Origin: Hydra vulgaris
Lineage: Eukaryota > Cnidaria > Hydrozoa > Anthoathecata > Hydridae
Length of the DNA stretch: 64,000 nt
Reading direction: 5' to 3'
Assembly: GCF_038396675.1 (NCBI RefSeq)
Contig: NC_088930.1
Coordinates: 39,692,001-39,756,000, forward strand
The number at the start of each line of letters is the position of its first letter. The first letter of the stretch is position 1. This document shows, one piece after another, positions 30,242-49,215 of the stretch. Under the pieces are notes generated by a model. It saw nothing but the letters and a program-made list of their open reading frames with translations. It ran no database searches and had not been told where the DNA came from. The translations under genes were made by a program, and so were the position numbers.

Positions 30242-31690
30242 GTTTTTATACTGTTTGTAAACATTTAGGTTTGCCTCATTTCTATTTTTTAAGTATTTAA
30301 TATAAAGTTTTTGTGTTTTTTTTTGAAGATTTTTTAATACCTTTGGTGATCCATGGACATTTTAAGTGTTTTTCTTTTATTAATTTTACTTTAATTGGGA
30401 AGTGCATATTATAGTTTTTTAGGAAAATTTTTTCGAAGTTATTATAAGCAGAGTTAGTGTGCCCAAGATTGCATTCATAGTATACCTTATCCCACTCTTC
30501 TGCCGACAGTGAGTCTTTAAGTTGTTGAATAGCAAATTTGTTGATTCTTCTTTTATAAGTTTTAATTTTACAACTATTATTAGATTTTATATCTTTTATA
30601 TTTTTTATTCCTTTATTATTTCTGCCTTTATTATTTCAGCTTTTATTATTCCTGCCTTTAGAGAAGTATCAAATAATGAATTAGTTAATATATTGTCTAT
30701 TGCAGTGATTAAAGTTGGAGTTACTCGAGTTGGTTTGTTAATAATTGGGAAGATGTAATGTTGAAGCATTTCGTCAAAAAAAGTTTAGTATTGGCATGTT
30801 TATCATATTGTAAACAATCTATTTTGAAGTTCGAACTTATTATTGTAATGAAGTTTTTTTCATGATCTTTGAGTAATCTCTCCGTTTGTGCTAGTATACT
30901 TTTTTTTGTTCTTCTAGTTTGCTTGTGATAATCTTTTCTATATTTTTAATATTTATTTCCATTTTTATTGTAAATAAAGTTATTCTCAAAAAAAGAATAC
31001 GTCTTACTCGTATCGTGCCGCAAACGCCTTCTTTCGATATAATCATTTAAAAAATCTCACACCGAAAAACTTTGAAACAAAATTTAAGATAAATTAAAAC
31101 AATAACTATTCTCTGAGATCAAACGAGAGGCTTACATACACACTACCTCGTAGACTAACTAAATACAAAGAATATAGTATAACATATCGAGGGCCTAAGA
31201 TATGGAACAGTTTTAAAAATAACCACATCAATATGGTGAAAACAGTAAACTCATTTAAGTTTTATATAAAAAAAGACATTTTGAAATCAAATAACAGCTT
31301 TGAAACTTAACATATACACTATCGTTTTTTTAATATACCCTATCGTTTTTTAACCTAATTTTTTGATATATTCAAAGGAATTTATTCCTCTTATTGTCTT
31401 TTTTTCATTCTTTATTTTTTTTGTTTACGGAGTTTTGCTATTTTTTTAAAGTTTGAACGGAGTTTTTTTTTTTTATTTTTTTATTTTATTATAAAAACTT
31501 TATTTTTTTTTTTGCACTTGTTAAAGCTCAAATCTATGAAAAGATTGTGATGACTCTGGTCATCCATATCTTCTTTGAGTTCCTGTCTCTTTATATAAAT
31601 ATATATATATTTTCTTTTTTTTAAGGAATAATTTTTTATATTATTGTATGGACAGCAAAATATATGAAAAAAAATAAAATAAAATCACCT

Positions 31691-32960
31691 AACTGCAAAG
31701 AGCTAGATAAGTTGATTACTCTAAATTAAAGATTGATTACTCATTATTTATAAGTTGATTACTCTAGTTAAAGAGTCTGTAATAATTAAATCTAAAATGT
31801 TTTTTGCTTTTCCATTAGGTGCTTCGAATGTTGAGACATCAACTAATTGTTTTAGGTTATGATTAGCTAAGAAATTTATCAAGAAAAACATTTGCCGTAC
31901 TATTTTTACCGCTTAGTACTTCGATCCTGTCATCATCGTGCTTTTTGATATCCGTAAAGTTAAAACCACATGCCAGTAAAATACAACTATACGCTTTTCT
32001 ATCAACAGCTTGCTTAGCCAAAATAATTTTTTATTTACATCATTCATATGCAATAAAAGTGGTCTATAGACACAACCAATTAGAACAATTTCGTTACCGA
32101 TTTCATATTTGCTCGGAGTTGCTGTTGTTTAAGATCTCTCTTAGATGACTATCAGATACCTCATTCGCGAATAGATCACGCTTGATGACCTGTTCAATTT
32201 TTCTTTTTACTAGTGAGTAGTTATTCAATTGAGTAGTAGATATTTTAGTAAACCATGTCTCAGAAATAAAGATTAAATCATGCATGTTTATGTCACAGAG
32301 TGCAGATATTTTGTTCATATATCCGGATTAAGAGAAGATGCGTTAGTACGAAAACATTTAAAAAATGATTTTTAGTGTTAGATTAAGCAGATTTTATTTT
32401 TGTACTTAATGCATTTAAACAAGTATTTGCTGATAAACATTTTAATTCACTGTGTTTTTACAATTCTTACTGCTTCTGCATTTCTCCATTTGATGAAAGG
32501 GTGTTTTTTGCGTCCATTGATTTCAACTTCATGTGAGACATCAATGCATCGTATTTTTTCGCTGCAATAACAAACCTAAAGAGCTTGTCAAGTTTTCTAA
32601 GCTTGTCATTAGCTGCTTTTCTTTCTGATTTTAATTTATTGAATTCGCTTTGTTCTGCTGCTTTGCGGTCAGGGCGTATAAATATATCTTTAAAATTGCC
32701 CGTTTCCAATTGTTTAGCCGATGCTATAATGTCGTTTCTGATAAATACCGATTCAACTTCAATCATGAGAGGAGGAGCAGGTTTACCAGAATTAAAGTTC
32801 TTATTTTTTTTGAAATATTCAACTCTAACTATATTGACTGATTTACCTAAGGATACCATAACTTTCTTGAAATTCGCGGTGTCATCTTTAGCTATCATGC
32901 TTGGTTGAGTCCAATAAATTAGTATAGTAATATTTTTATTTGATGCCAAATAAAAAAATT
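31691..32960 (-). mobile_element. LINE 5' fragment: ORF1-like protein and endonuclease
   Basis: The minus strand carries a 160-codon frame (32949-32467) followed by an endonuclease start (32318-32103: DLIFISETWFTKISTTQLNN) and degraded endonuclease core (NFLANHNLKQLVDV-like, 31800-31870, read across frames). AGTTGATTACTC repeats occur at 31709-31765. The EN lacks a readable GDFN. Confidence 0.65.
32467..32949 (-). CDS. LINE ORF1-like protein (nucleic-acid chaperone type)
   Basis: 160 codons are intact. After KKVMVSLGKSVNIVRVEYF comes a block APPLMIEVESVFIRNDIIAS, then NFKDIFIRPDRKAAEQSEF. This order (G-x-RPL-V, then RD-I---A--L, then FIRPD-T--E) is the pattern of the LINE ORF1 or gag-like RNA-binding domain. 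A basic helix follows. I read it as the ORF1 product of the LINE fragment at 31691-32960 and not as a host gene. Whether it is still expressed cannot be seen. Confidence 0.6.
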   Translation of the reverse strand: MASNKNITILIYWTQPSMIAKDDTANFKKVMVSLGKSVNIVRVEYFKKNKNFNSGKPAPPLMIEVESVFIRNDIIASAKQLETGNFKDIFIRPDRKAAEQSEFNKLKSERKAANDKLRKLDKLFRFVIAAKKYDALMSHMKLKSMDAKNTLSSNGEMQKQ

Positions 32961-33616
32961 TATGAACATATAGCTATAACTTTAAAATATAACAATAGGA
33001 ATAATTTTTATTTTGCTTTTTTGGTCAAAAATAGGAAAAGTGCCCACAACACTTTTGTTGCGCAAGGTGTTACTATAAAGTAACAACCAGCGTATAGCTT
33101 TTTTTTCGGTCACTATTTTATATCGGTTACATTTACATAAATTTCGTTTGAAAAAAAAATTATAAAGAAATTTCATAATGTAAAAGCAATTCTACAGTTA
33201 TGGCCGAAAAGGTCTAATTATAAAATATAATTACTTATAAATGCAAACCGTGCGTGCTAAAAACGCTCTAAACAAACGTGCTTGACGAGAATCGTTGCGT
33301 AGTTCTTAACCATTAGGAAAGTATCTTATATGCTTTATATACATTAAAACTATGGTAACTCAAATGGCACAAGCCCACTATACTATGTCATAAAAAATGG
33401 CACAAGCCCATTTTTTATGAAATAGTATTTAATTACTTAAGAATAAGTAACAAAACCTAAAAAAATTCGTAGTTTGCAAAAACTTGCACGTAATATGTAC
33501 TGGAAATAAAATGAGAGAACCATTTTAAACATTTGATAAGAGATATAAAAAAATGAATGTATTTAAAATAAACGTTTTCCAGCATTTAGTTTTCATGTAT
33601 AAATATAATAGTAACC
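32961..33616. other. Unannotated stretch
   Basis: No gene. AAATGGCACAAGCCCA occurs twice at about 33362-33411, with local inverted symmetry around TCATAAAAAATGG. Confidence 0.45.
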
Positions 33617-33903
33617 TACCCAGTAAACATGCTATAGCGGGTTTTCAGTGGACCAATATAAGCATTTAGAGCGGACCGCTGTAGTTTTGCTCATGTTTAC
33701 TTAATGGACCATTAGTGGCAGTCGTCAAATATGGCTAGCCGATGAATAGCCACTACTAAAATGTTGGAAATTTATCGGCTAGCCGTTTATAGCGGCTGTC
33801 ACCAATGGTTTACTATATAATCAATGAGCAAAACTACAATGAACCGCTAGAAAATGTCTATATAGGTCCAATGCAAATCCACTAAAACAATATTTGCTGG
33901 GTA
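33617..33903. mobile_element. Palindromic MITE (ACCCAG...CTGGGT)
   Basis: The ends ACCCAGTAAACATGCTATAG and TATTTGCTGGGT are inverted. Inside, TTTTGCTCATG and GCTAGCCGATGAATAGC-type blocks pair with complements about 100-180 bp away, so the whole element folds back. No coding capacity. Confidence 0.75.
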
Positions 33904-33954
33904 ACTCCAGCTAGTTTTGTTTCTAAATTTGACAAAAATATAAATGAAAGGTAT

Positions 33955-34140
33955 TTATTACCTGGTAATAGTGTTGCGAATGGAAAATTTACCGCCTGGT
34001 AAATTTTTCTTTACTTATTTTTATTATACTTGAAAAAAATTTTTTTTTAATGAAAATGAACCCTCTTTGAATTAAAATTTACCGGTAAATTTGAATCAAA
34101 TTTTACTAAAAAATTTAAATCACTACCTGGTAAACACTAA
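33955..34140. repeat. Probable MITE with ACCTGGTAA ends
   Basis: TTACCTGGTAATAGTGTT at the left and CACTACCTGGTAAACACTAA at the right show a shared CCTGGTAA motif, and TTTACCGCCTGGTAAATTT and TTTACCGGTAAATTT palindromes lie inside. Boundaries are approximate. AGATGTCTAAAAGATATCTT-like palindromic sequence follows at 34150-34280. Confidence 0.4.
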
Positions 34141-34434
34141 GTCGTATAAAAGATGTCTAAAAGATATCTTTTAAGAGGTTTGAAATGCGCATTCTAGATC
34201 ATATAGCCAAAATGTCTAGGTCATATAGCCAAAAGATGTCTTTGAAAGATATATTTAAATAACATCTTTTAGACGTTTTTGTATAGCCGGTTTTTATTGA
34301 GAGACGTAATATCTCCGGAAACACGCAATTTTTTAAAAATAGATTATCACTTTTTTTTATTTTCAAATACAGTTATAGTAAATTTGAAATTTTCAAAAGA
34401 GTTCGACTTAATAAATTAATAAAACTTCTTTTTA

Positions 34435-34520
34435 TTTAAATCGATGTGCTAAAATTTTTTGTTTAACTCGATGTGCTAAAATTTTTTATTTAACTCGATG
34501 TGCTAAAATTTTTTAATTTT
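34435..34520 (+). repeat. 27-bp tandem repeat, three copies
   Basis: TCGATGTGCTAAAATTTTTT begins at 34441, 34468 and 34495, an exact 27-bp step. Confidence 0.9.
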
Positions 34521-34537
34521 ACGATATTTTCAAGTAT

Positions 34538-34663
34538 TATTGGTACCCTCGTTATCATACATATTAAAATCGTTTAACGAAATTTACTTTTAATATACGA
34601 TTTTAATTTACTAAAAACTCATTGAATGATTTTTTAATATAAATGATAACGAGGGTTCCAATA
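34538..34663. mobile_element. 126-bp MITE
   Basis: The ends TATTGGTACCCTCGTTATCA and its near-complement (TGATAACGAGGGTTCCAATA) differ at one position. The middle is AT-rich with further inverted symmetry. Confidence 0.8.
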
Positions 34664-36169
34664 AAAAAAGTAAAATTTTTATATAAAATGCAAAATAACT
34701 TAATAGAGTCTTTTAAAGTTATTTTTAATAAAAGTTAACGAAGTAAATTAATCACAATAACATGAAGGTTAACTTACAGTCATGCAATGCTATATATATT
34801 CAAATTTCAAAGTTATTCATTAAAAGAAAATTTTAAAAATTAATTCAAGAAAACAAAAACCAACAACTACAAAAAAAAAAATCTGCTTTTCGCTTTTCAT
34901 TTTTATATTTTTTTCAAAGATACTAAACGCTAGAAGAAAATCCATAACACAATTTCTTTTCAAAAGTATTTTATAAATTCAACTTCTTTGTGATACCAGC
35001 TCTGGATACTGACGGCAAGCAAATTCCATATTCCTAAGCTACTCCAAATTTTTTACTATTATTTGCATAACAGCTTTTGATGGTGGGGCGGGTCGTGTGT
35101 CAACTAGATGGTGATAGTAGCTACGAATGTGCTAAACTTCTGGAACAGTTTTCAAACTGGTCAACTTTTTTTTGGTAATCTATAAGTAGCAGCTGAAACC
35201 AGTTGTTTCCTAGATTCTTTTAAACATGGTGGTCTAAAGTTATCTGTCTTCCTCTTTGTTGCTCGCTTTGCACTTATGCGGGACATATTTATGGAAATAT
35301 ACTATAACTAAAATAGAAAATTAGTTAAAGTTATGTTATTTCTACCAACAATAGTAGGTAATTCTGAAGTTATCTACTATTAACTTCAGCTAAATTTAAA
35401 AATATCATACAAATTCTCCAATATATCTGATAAGTATTTTGTTTAGTCACAAAAAATTAACTTTTTTTTTGACCTTATAAAATTTTCAACTAAAAAATTA
35501 TTTTTCATTAAATTGTTCTTAGAACACAATTATTCATGTTATATAAAAGGTTTAATGAGTAAAAGCTTTCATGAGATAATATAAGGTTTCATGAGATAAT
35601 AAAAAATATCACACTAGTAGTAACTGTAAGTAACTTTTATTCCATAAAGTAATTCAAGTTACTTTATGTAATTTATTACATAAAGTAACTGTTGTAACAT
35701 TTTTGTTAAATATTAAGTTTATTAATTTATAACTTTTTCATTAACCTGTACTTTAGTTATTGTTATATTTTTTTATATTAATATTTTAATGGATTCTTAA
35801 AACTTTTTTTGATAAAATTTTACATATTCTAATAAAAGATAGATATTGCATCGCCTGTCCCGGTTTTTTTTTATCCCGGTCATCTTTGAGTCCTGGTTTG
35901 TTTTTGAAATTTTTTATTTATTGATATTCATTACGTGAAACTCATCTGCAACTTTTTGTTGTTGTTTATAAACAACAAAAAACGTTTGAAGACGCCGAAG
36001 ACAACTGTCTTTATTGTCTTAGGACAAATCTGTTGTTTTGTCAACAGACTTGGTTGACTTGATCCGCTGAATGATATCATGGGCAGTTGTCTGATGGACT
36101 GATTTTTGTGAACTGATGCCAAAAGATGGCATCCTCCTAATGTGAATGTTCGAGCTTGCAAAGTTCGTA
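34664..36169. other. Unannotated stretch
   Basis: A minus-strand frame near 35285-35165 (MSRISAKRATKRKTDNFRP and so on) could be the start of an unidentified transposon protein but stops soon and matches nothing I know. AGTAACTTTTATTCCATAAAG-type inverted symmetry occurs at 35625-35700. Otherwise nothing. Confidence 0.4.
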
Positions 36170-36312
36170 CCCAGTGGGCACGGGATATAAAAAAGACGTC
36201 TTTCAATCGTATCAAACGCCTTTTGAACGGTATGGACGTCTTTTGAACGTTCAAAGAATGTCTTTTTTTGGTCCGGTGCCCACTGGGTAGACGTTCTGCC
36301 CAGTGGGCACCG
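36170..36312. mobile_element. MITE with CCCAGTGGGCAC ends
   Basis: TACCCAGTGGGCACGGG and its inverse GGTGCCCACTGGGTA bound AAAAAGACGTCTTT-rich sequence; a second CCCAGTGGGCACCGG follows at 36300-36314. A truncated relative (ACCCAGCAGGTACGGG, then AAAAAAGATGTCTATTGAAC) lies at 37126-37175. Two overlapping minus-strand frames (36345-36019 and 36254-35931) are by-products of it. Confidence 0.7.
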
Positions 36313-37177
36313 GAACTTTATTCTACGATTTATCGTGGTTTTCAACTTTTACAAAAGCTAAAACAGTCAATTTCAAAATTTATTTAGTAATTTCGAAGAA
36401 CAGTTTGTCTATTTGGTTTAAATTAGAAAGTTTAATATTTTTTTGCACAACGGGGCAACTTGCTACTAAACAAAAATGATCATAACCAATTAAAATCCAA
36501 GAAAATGCGGTTAATGCTACGTGTTGTTTTACGTAAGAGTCGTATTGTAAAACGAGTTTCAATTTGTTAGTATTTTATATATTATAATAGTATTACTATG
36601 CAAATATGCGATAAACACAAAGAAGAGATCGTAGATCACAGCTAGTAGTAGAAGAGTTGCTCGAGTCCGTTATTGTTTGATAGGTTACTCCAAGAGAGCA
36701 AGACATCGATAGACACGTTATTTATACAAATTCCCAAGGGGGGCATTAATAGTTTTATACAATCAGCCAATCCAAACGATTTACGTTTATGACAATTTGA
36801 TTAGAGCAACACTTTGGACAGCATTAAAACGCTTGTAATTCAGGAAGATCGGGGTTAGTCACAACGTTGTTTTTTATTAGGCCCAATTACAAATATTAAA
36901 AAAAAAAAATTTATTGCCTAAATACTACTTACTTAAACATATTATAATAATCACTAATAATGATTGAATTTAGTTATGAACTTTTTAATATATCTTCGAT
37001 TAGAGAGCTGCTAAAAAGTGTTCCAACAAACCCCGCAATTTTGGTTGGAACAGGCAATCGGGTTAGTTGAAAAGCATAAAATATTGCATCTTTACTTATA
37101 ACAAACGCACTTTTTACCCAGCAGGTACGGGATGTAAAAAAGATGTCTATTGAACGTCTTTTAAAAGTTTTGAAAAC
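36313..37177. other. Unannotated stretch
   Basis: No supported gene. It contains the truncated CCCAG-type MITE piece at 37126-37175. Confidence 0.4.
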
Positions 37178-37330
37178 AACCCGCGGAAGAGCATTTTACA
37201 AATAAAAACCGCGGAAGAGCATTTTACTAGGAAGTTCACGCCTTCTTTCTTACCAATGTTGCTATGGCCAGAACCATTATTGAACCTCGAACCTCTTGAT
37301 TCTGAACCAGAACTCAAACAACTTTTTACA
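37178..37330 (-). mobile_element. tRNA-derived SINE fragment, minus strand, copy 2
   Basis: The minus strand reads GAGGTTCGAGGTTCAAT (B-box region), then GGCGTGAACTTCCTAG and TGCTCTTCCGCGG, matching the body of the SINE at 46974-47176. The segment CCGCGGAAGAGCATTTTAC is present twice, 31 bp apart. Confidence 0.65.
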
Positions 37331-38148
37331 TTACGTTCCTTTTCTGCTCCTTAACTCAAATCGTTTTGATTTTTCTTTCTCTATCAAATCATGTACCCAT
37401 ATAGTTATTTTATTATGTGAGGCTTCATGTCCAAATTTTTAAAAAATATACTGGAAATATAATCTTTTTGAAATTGTGAAATAGACGGTTTGCAGAGTAA
37501 AGAAAAAATATCTTAAATAAACTTCAGTATAAAATACCTTTTAGATTCATTCTCAAATTAAATTTAACAATACGCTGTAAAATTTTTAGGCAAAAGTGTA
37601 AAATATACAGATAAACGAAAACAACAGTCTGCTATATAATAAGTTATTTAAAAAATTAAAACTGTTAAAGTCATGCAAGGTTCGTGAGTTTCAATAAAAA
37701 TTGTTTGTCATAAATAAAAATAATGTACAAAATATTACAATAATTTTTTAAGGAATAAAATTAAAAACCTATCGACTTTTTAAATACAAAAGTCAATTAT
37801 AAAACAACAACGAAATCGAACAATATTTTATTTAATAAATGTACGCATTTTCGAGTCAAAAACAGGAATAAGATTCTATATGATTTTAGACAAGACAGAT
37901 TGACCAACATCAAAATAAAGATTGAAACAACATTAAAATAAAGTTACAACAAAAGTTTTAACAAAATGGTTAAAAAGAAAATTGATTTAAAAATAAGTTT
38001 CATTAAAAAACTAACCCATTTGTTTTAACTTGATGGCTGGTCTAGTAGGCCATTTTTTTCTAGTTCTAAATTCTGCAAAATCCTATAGGGAATTGTGTCT
38101 AAGTTACTTAACTTATTCTTGTTCTGATGTAAACATTTTTAATTTTGA
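37331..38148. other. 3' flank of the tau-like gene
   Basis: AT-rich with no supported gene. It probably includes the 3' untranslated region of the minus-strand gene. Confidence 0.45.
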
Positions 38149-44644
<6,496 letters not shown>

Positions 44645-45339
44645 AATCTTTAAACACAAAGAATAAAGTTTTCTTTTTCTTTTTCTATTTCTTTTTCTTT
44701 CGCTTTTGACGTTTATTTAACAATGCACAAGTTTCATTCATGTAAACGTTGCGTAAAACACTAACGTATAATCTTTTTTTTAAGACTATTTAGTTTAAAA
44801 GAAATTAACTTAAAAATAAGACTTTCTATAAGTTTTGACATAAAATCTTTTGGCATAAAAATGTCACTTTAGTTGAACTTCTAAAAAGATTAAAACACTT
44901 TCCCGCCGCCTAACGAAACGTTCGGCTTGGTAATCTTTTGACCGAGATTTCTTGTTACTCGCGGGTAAATTTCTTTGCAACGATTTGCAAAAGCCGAATA
45001 GGAGTAAACCCATTGATTCGAGGTTGAAAACACATTAGTTAAGTGCGATTTCTCTGCTGGCCCGCAGATCTTTAAAAAGTAAACTGGAAAAGTATTTGTG
45101 TTTCAAGGGAGTTATAAGTTAATTAAAGACGGGTAAAAACCATTCCAGTTCGAAATTTCAACATCTTTTATTCTTTTTAGTGAATATATGAAACATTTAT
45201 AAATACAAATGAATTTTTGGTTGTTTTATTAAATGTAAAAATTGTAATAAGTTTATCTCTAAAACACGTATTAAACACGTATGAAAACGGTATTAAACTT
45301 CACACATTTTCTTTTATTTATTGCAAACACATGTTAAAA
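44645..45339 (-). promoter_or_regulatory. Upstream region of the tau-like gene
   Basis: A GC-richer patch at 44895-45075 includes TTTCCCGCCGCC (E2F-like), CGTTCGGCTTGG and GGCCCGCAGATC. By position it may hold the promoter of the long form. No TATA box is convincing. Confidence 0.35.
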
Positions 45340-46470
45340 AAAACTATTTGTAATTGTACTGCGTTATAATGAAGTCGAAAGAAGTCCGAGTTTGATTAGC
45401 AAGTAAGAAACTTCCATGTACTATGTTGGAAGTTTTAGAAAAGTATTTAAGTTGGAAGTTACAAGAAAGTAAAATAGAGATAAAATTGTATAAGTCAAGA
45501 TAAACGTGCAAATGGGAGAGAATTCCAAAGCCTTGATATTTAAGGGAAAAAACGAGACAAAAAAAAACGTCTTTCGCGCACGGAGGATATAGTAAAAAAA
45601 TTAAACATACTGAATGCATGTAAGATTTTATTTTAGTTTGTGGTACAAAAAATGATAGCTTGCTTGAGTAGCGACGATGGTGTTTGTAAAAAATTAAAAA
45701 AAGACGCAACATCACCACGATGAAATAAAAGCTCAAGGCTTTTTTTATAGCTATATTTAAATATAGATTTATTTAAATATGGTTTTATTTACAAGAAAAG
45801 ATAAAAGATTCATAGATATAAAGAATTAAGTTGGAAGTTCGAAAACAGCAAGCACGATAAAAAAAGCATCCTTAGCATTTGGAAGTATCTTCGGTAATCG
45901 AGTGATGATTATGTGATTGTCACTCTATCATTACTTAACTACTCAGTAATAATAGCGTTAATTTGTCATGCATTTTTTGACCTTGTCTAAAACTAAAATA
46001 GACTCATTACAAGAACTTAGCGAGATTTGACAACAGTATTCAATATAAGGCCAAATAAGTGATTTATAGGGTAAGAACAAAAAGCAACAGCATTAGCAAA
46101 TGTTTACTTGGGAATACATCGAATATATGACTTCCATTAAAAGCAGGTAAAGTAGAGTACTCAGTATGAGTATTGTCATTCATCAATGTAAAATGTTGCA
46201 ATAATTAATAGTAGTGAGTTATATTTGGTTTAAAATATACCAGACACTACGAACTCCAAGCTGTTTTAAGAGACTGCATTCAAGATAATTAATAGAAATA
46301 AAACACAGCGCAAGGCTAAGGACGAAACTTTAAGATACCACAGAGTTTACTAGAAACGAAAGAGAATGGTTTCAATTAAGAAGAACTTTAATACTGCAGT
46401 TTCAAGTTAGTTAAATTGGGCAAATTTTAACTGCATCCTGCTACTGTCTTGGAAAAGGCCTATTAGACAA
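45340..46470 (-). mobile_element. LINE C-terminal remnant
   Basis: On the minus strand, LYKSLIWPYIEYCCQISLSS-like sequence (about 46020-46080) is the RT C-terminal region of the same family as 56100-56820. Further down (45736-45344) FLKYQGFGILSHLHVYLDLY and NIVHGSFLLANQ can be read. Many frameshifts. The 130-codon frame there is a by-product. Confidence 0.55.
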
Positions 46471-46561
46471 AGACTTGAGAGGTAAGTAGAAAGTGTTTGT
46501 TAACCAGCCTTGCATTCTTTCTTCATTTGATAGATTGACATAGATATAAATCTGTGTTACA

Positions 46562-46740
46562 TTTTTTTAAGGGTATAAAGTTGCTCCCTGAAGTCTTTAC
46601 GCTTTTATCACCGAGCACCGTGGAAGATCATTTAACTAGGAAGTTCACGTCTCCTTCCTAAAAAATGTTGCTTATTGGACTACAACCAGCATTTAACCTC
46701 GAACCTCTTGGAGCCAAAACTTTAACCAATTAAACAAAAA
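46562..46740 (-). mobile_element. tRNA-derived SINE, minus strand, copy 3
   Basis: The minus strand has GAGGTTCGAGGTTAAATGC (B-box region) and GACGTGAACTTCCTAGTTAA, then CACGGTGCTCGGTG, and a tail CTTCAGGGAGCAACTTTATA. The order of blocks matches copies 1 and 4. Confidence 0.7.
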
Positions 46741-46973
46741 GGACCTATTAATTGTATTTACCTGTAATTGTACCTACCTGTATTTCTTTAGATGGTTTAA
46801 ATTATTCTATGAACTTTCTAAATCTTTTAAGGTTTAACTTTTATAATACTTTTTTTTTTTATCAGATTATTACGTTTATCGTAATTTTTATCCTAACTGA
46901 GATTACTTTTATGGTTTTACTTTGTATCTGTTGTGTTTCTGTATGTTTCTAGGGCTGATGTCTTTCATCTTTA

Positions 46974-47176
46974 GGCGGCCGTGGCGCAGTGGTAAGAGCG
47001 CTTGCATTAAGCAGGAGATTCAGGTTCGAAACGAACTCTAGACATATTTTCGCGTCACTGTAAGGAAGGAGGCGTGAACTTCCCAGTTAAATGCACTTCC
47101 GCGGTGCTCTGTGACAAGACCGTTAGGTCTTCTTGGGGGCACCTAAATAACAAAATTGAAAAAAAAAAAAAAAAAT
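46974..47176 (+). mobile_element. tRNA-derived SINE, full-length copy 4
   Basis: The head GGCCGTGGCGCAGTGGTAAG (A box) and GGTTCGAAACG (B box, 47023-47033) look like an internal RNA polymerase III promoter. The body GGCGTGAACTTCCCAGTTAA, CGGTGCTCTGTGACAAGACC and TTCTTGGGGGCACCTAAAT is followed by a poly-A tail at 47158-47176. It lies about 230 bp from copy 3, in the opposite orientation. Confidence 0.85.
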
Positions 47177-47700
47177 CGGTCTACAAAAATTTTGTCTCCC
47201 TTATAATTTCTTGTATTAAGACAGGTGTTAAAATTTTTAATTCTTCATGTCATCTTTTCCACAAGAATGGATTTTAGGTGAATAAATTTTTCTTTATTAT
47301 TACAAGAAATTGATTCAAAAATGTATTGTCTAGCGCCTAAAGCCTATTATTCGAATTTTATCTTAAATATTAGGTTCTAGAGATTTAATGCGAGAAAATT
47401 TTTAATAATGGTATTAAATGGTATTATTATTGATAGTCACATATCAAATATGTGAATATCAAAGTCTTACTGAGTCCACTATTTCACGTTTCTCGGATTA
47501 TCATTCACTACTGACCTCTCATGAAAACTATATATATAATCTATCGCAATGTTATCATCTGTTCCCTATCTTGATTGATTTTGTCATTATTTTACTCCTG
47601 GTTCCACTTTCTATCTCTATAAATTTTTATTTGTCCTGGTATGGAAGACAGTGGTCACATTAGGAATGATTCTTCTAATAAAGTCTTCTTTTTATATATG
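47177..47700. other. Unannotated stretch
   Basis: No supported gene. Short frames at 47074-47277 and 47418-47663 lack any recognisable feature. Confidence 0.45.
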
Positions 47701-47702
47701 TT

Positions 47703-48634
<932 letters not shown>

Positions 48635-48772
48635 CGGGCTATAACGTGAGCATATTTTTGACGTTTTTTCTTTGAATTAATATTACTACGACTAAACTTT
48701 GGAATTTTAAAAATATTTTTTATATATTCCTGTAGAGCTCGACGAGTTGAACAAAAAATTTAATTAAAAAAA

Positions 48773-48888
48773 AAATTGTCTGTGATTTTTATATCACAGA
48801 CAATTTAGTACAAAACTATTTACAACATATACAAGTACAAGCATATACAAGACCCTTTAAATTATCTATTGATAATTTAAAGGGTCTT
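48773..48888. repeat. Two perfect hairpins in tandem
   Basis: The first has AAATTGTCTGTGA arms with an 8-nt loop (48773-48812). The second has 18-bp arms AAGACCCTTTAAATTATC with loop TATT (48849-48888). Neither is followed by a clear element boundary. Confidence 0.85.
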
Positions 48889-48959
48889 CTTAATGAATTT
48901 TACCACATTTACAAGACATGGGTAGAATAATTTATGTGGTTTAATGACAAAAAAAATAA

Positions 48960-49215
48960 GCAACTAGCATATTTTAAGCTCTATAAGCTCTTCTTATCAT
49001 AAGCTCTTCGTTAAAACTGCTCTTTTAACAACCGTATTAGAATGTTTTCTATTCATACGGTTATTAAAAATGAATTTTGGTATGCCATATTTTTGAGCTG
49101 CATGTTTTTCGTTAAATGTTCTTTTTCTCCAATTTTGCTAAAACAGTCTTTTTCTGTTTCCGTCATTTTCGCCAAATTCTGCTAAGGCCGCCATGTTTTG
49201 TTCTTTAGTCATATT
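48960..49215 (-). pseudogene. Possible pogo/psq-type transposase N-terminus fragment
   Basis: The minus strand from about 49215 reads MTKEQNMAALAEFGEND, then after a stop NEKHAAQKYGIPKFIFNNRM. The latter fits the recognition helix of psq-type helix-turn-helix domains (KAA-KYGIP--TL--R). No catalytic part is found. Confidence 0.35.

Larger units (their letters stand above)
27767..31000 (-). mobile_element. CR1-like LINE, 5'-truncated, youngest-looking copy
   Basis: The poly-A tail (poly-T on the plus strand) is at 27767-27787 and a 3' untranslated region of about 570 bp follows up to 28360. The RT runs from 30241 down to 28363 with very few defects. Upstream, an endonuclease end (FPIINKPTRVTPTLITAIDN, about 30720-30760) marks where the 5' part decays. 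The insertion breaks the plus-strand LINE at 27766. Confidence 0.8.
27430..31690 (+). mobile_element. CR1-like LINE split by a later LINE
   Basis: The left piece (27440-27766) encodes the RT C-terminal region (GIMYRASPLINTQSLKLIYF, LIHSYINNGNIGWAST, KDACKIIYGKNKFEHAKPL). It is broken by a poly-T tract at 27767-27787. The right piece resumes at about 31025 (NLTPKNFETKFKIN, YSLRSNERLTYTLPRRLTKY, TYRGPKIWNSF) with a 3' tail ending in A-rich sequence near 31686. The 3.2 kb between is a second LINE in the opposite orientation. Confidence 0.75.

Noticed and set aside
34980-35290. Histone H3-like N-terminus (RKQLVSAA) on the minus strand
   Set aside because: Only a short chance match. The rest has stops and no histone fold sequence.
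46974-47045. Possible functional tRNA gene
   Set aside because: The A and B boxes are present, but the sequence does not fold into a full cloverleaf by eye and continues into SINE body and poly-A. It is a SINE head.
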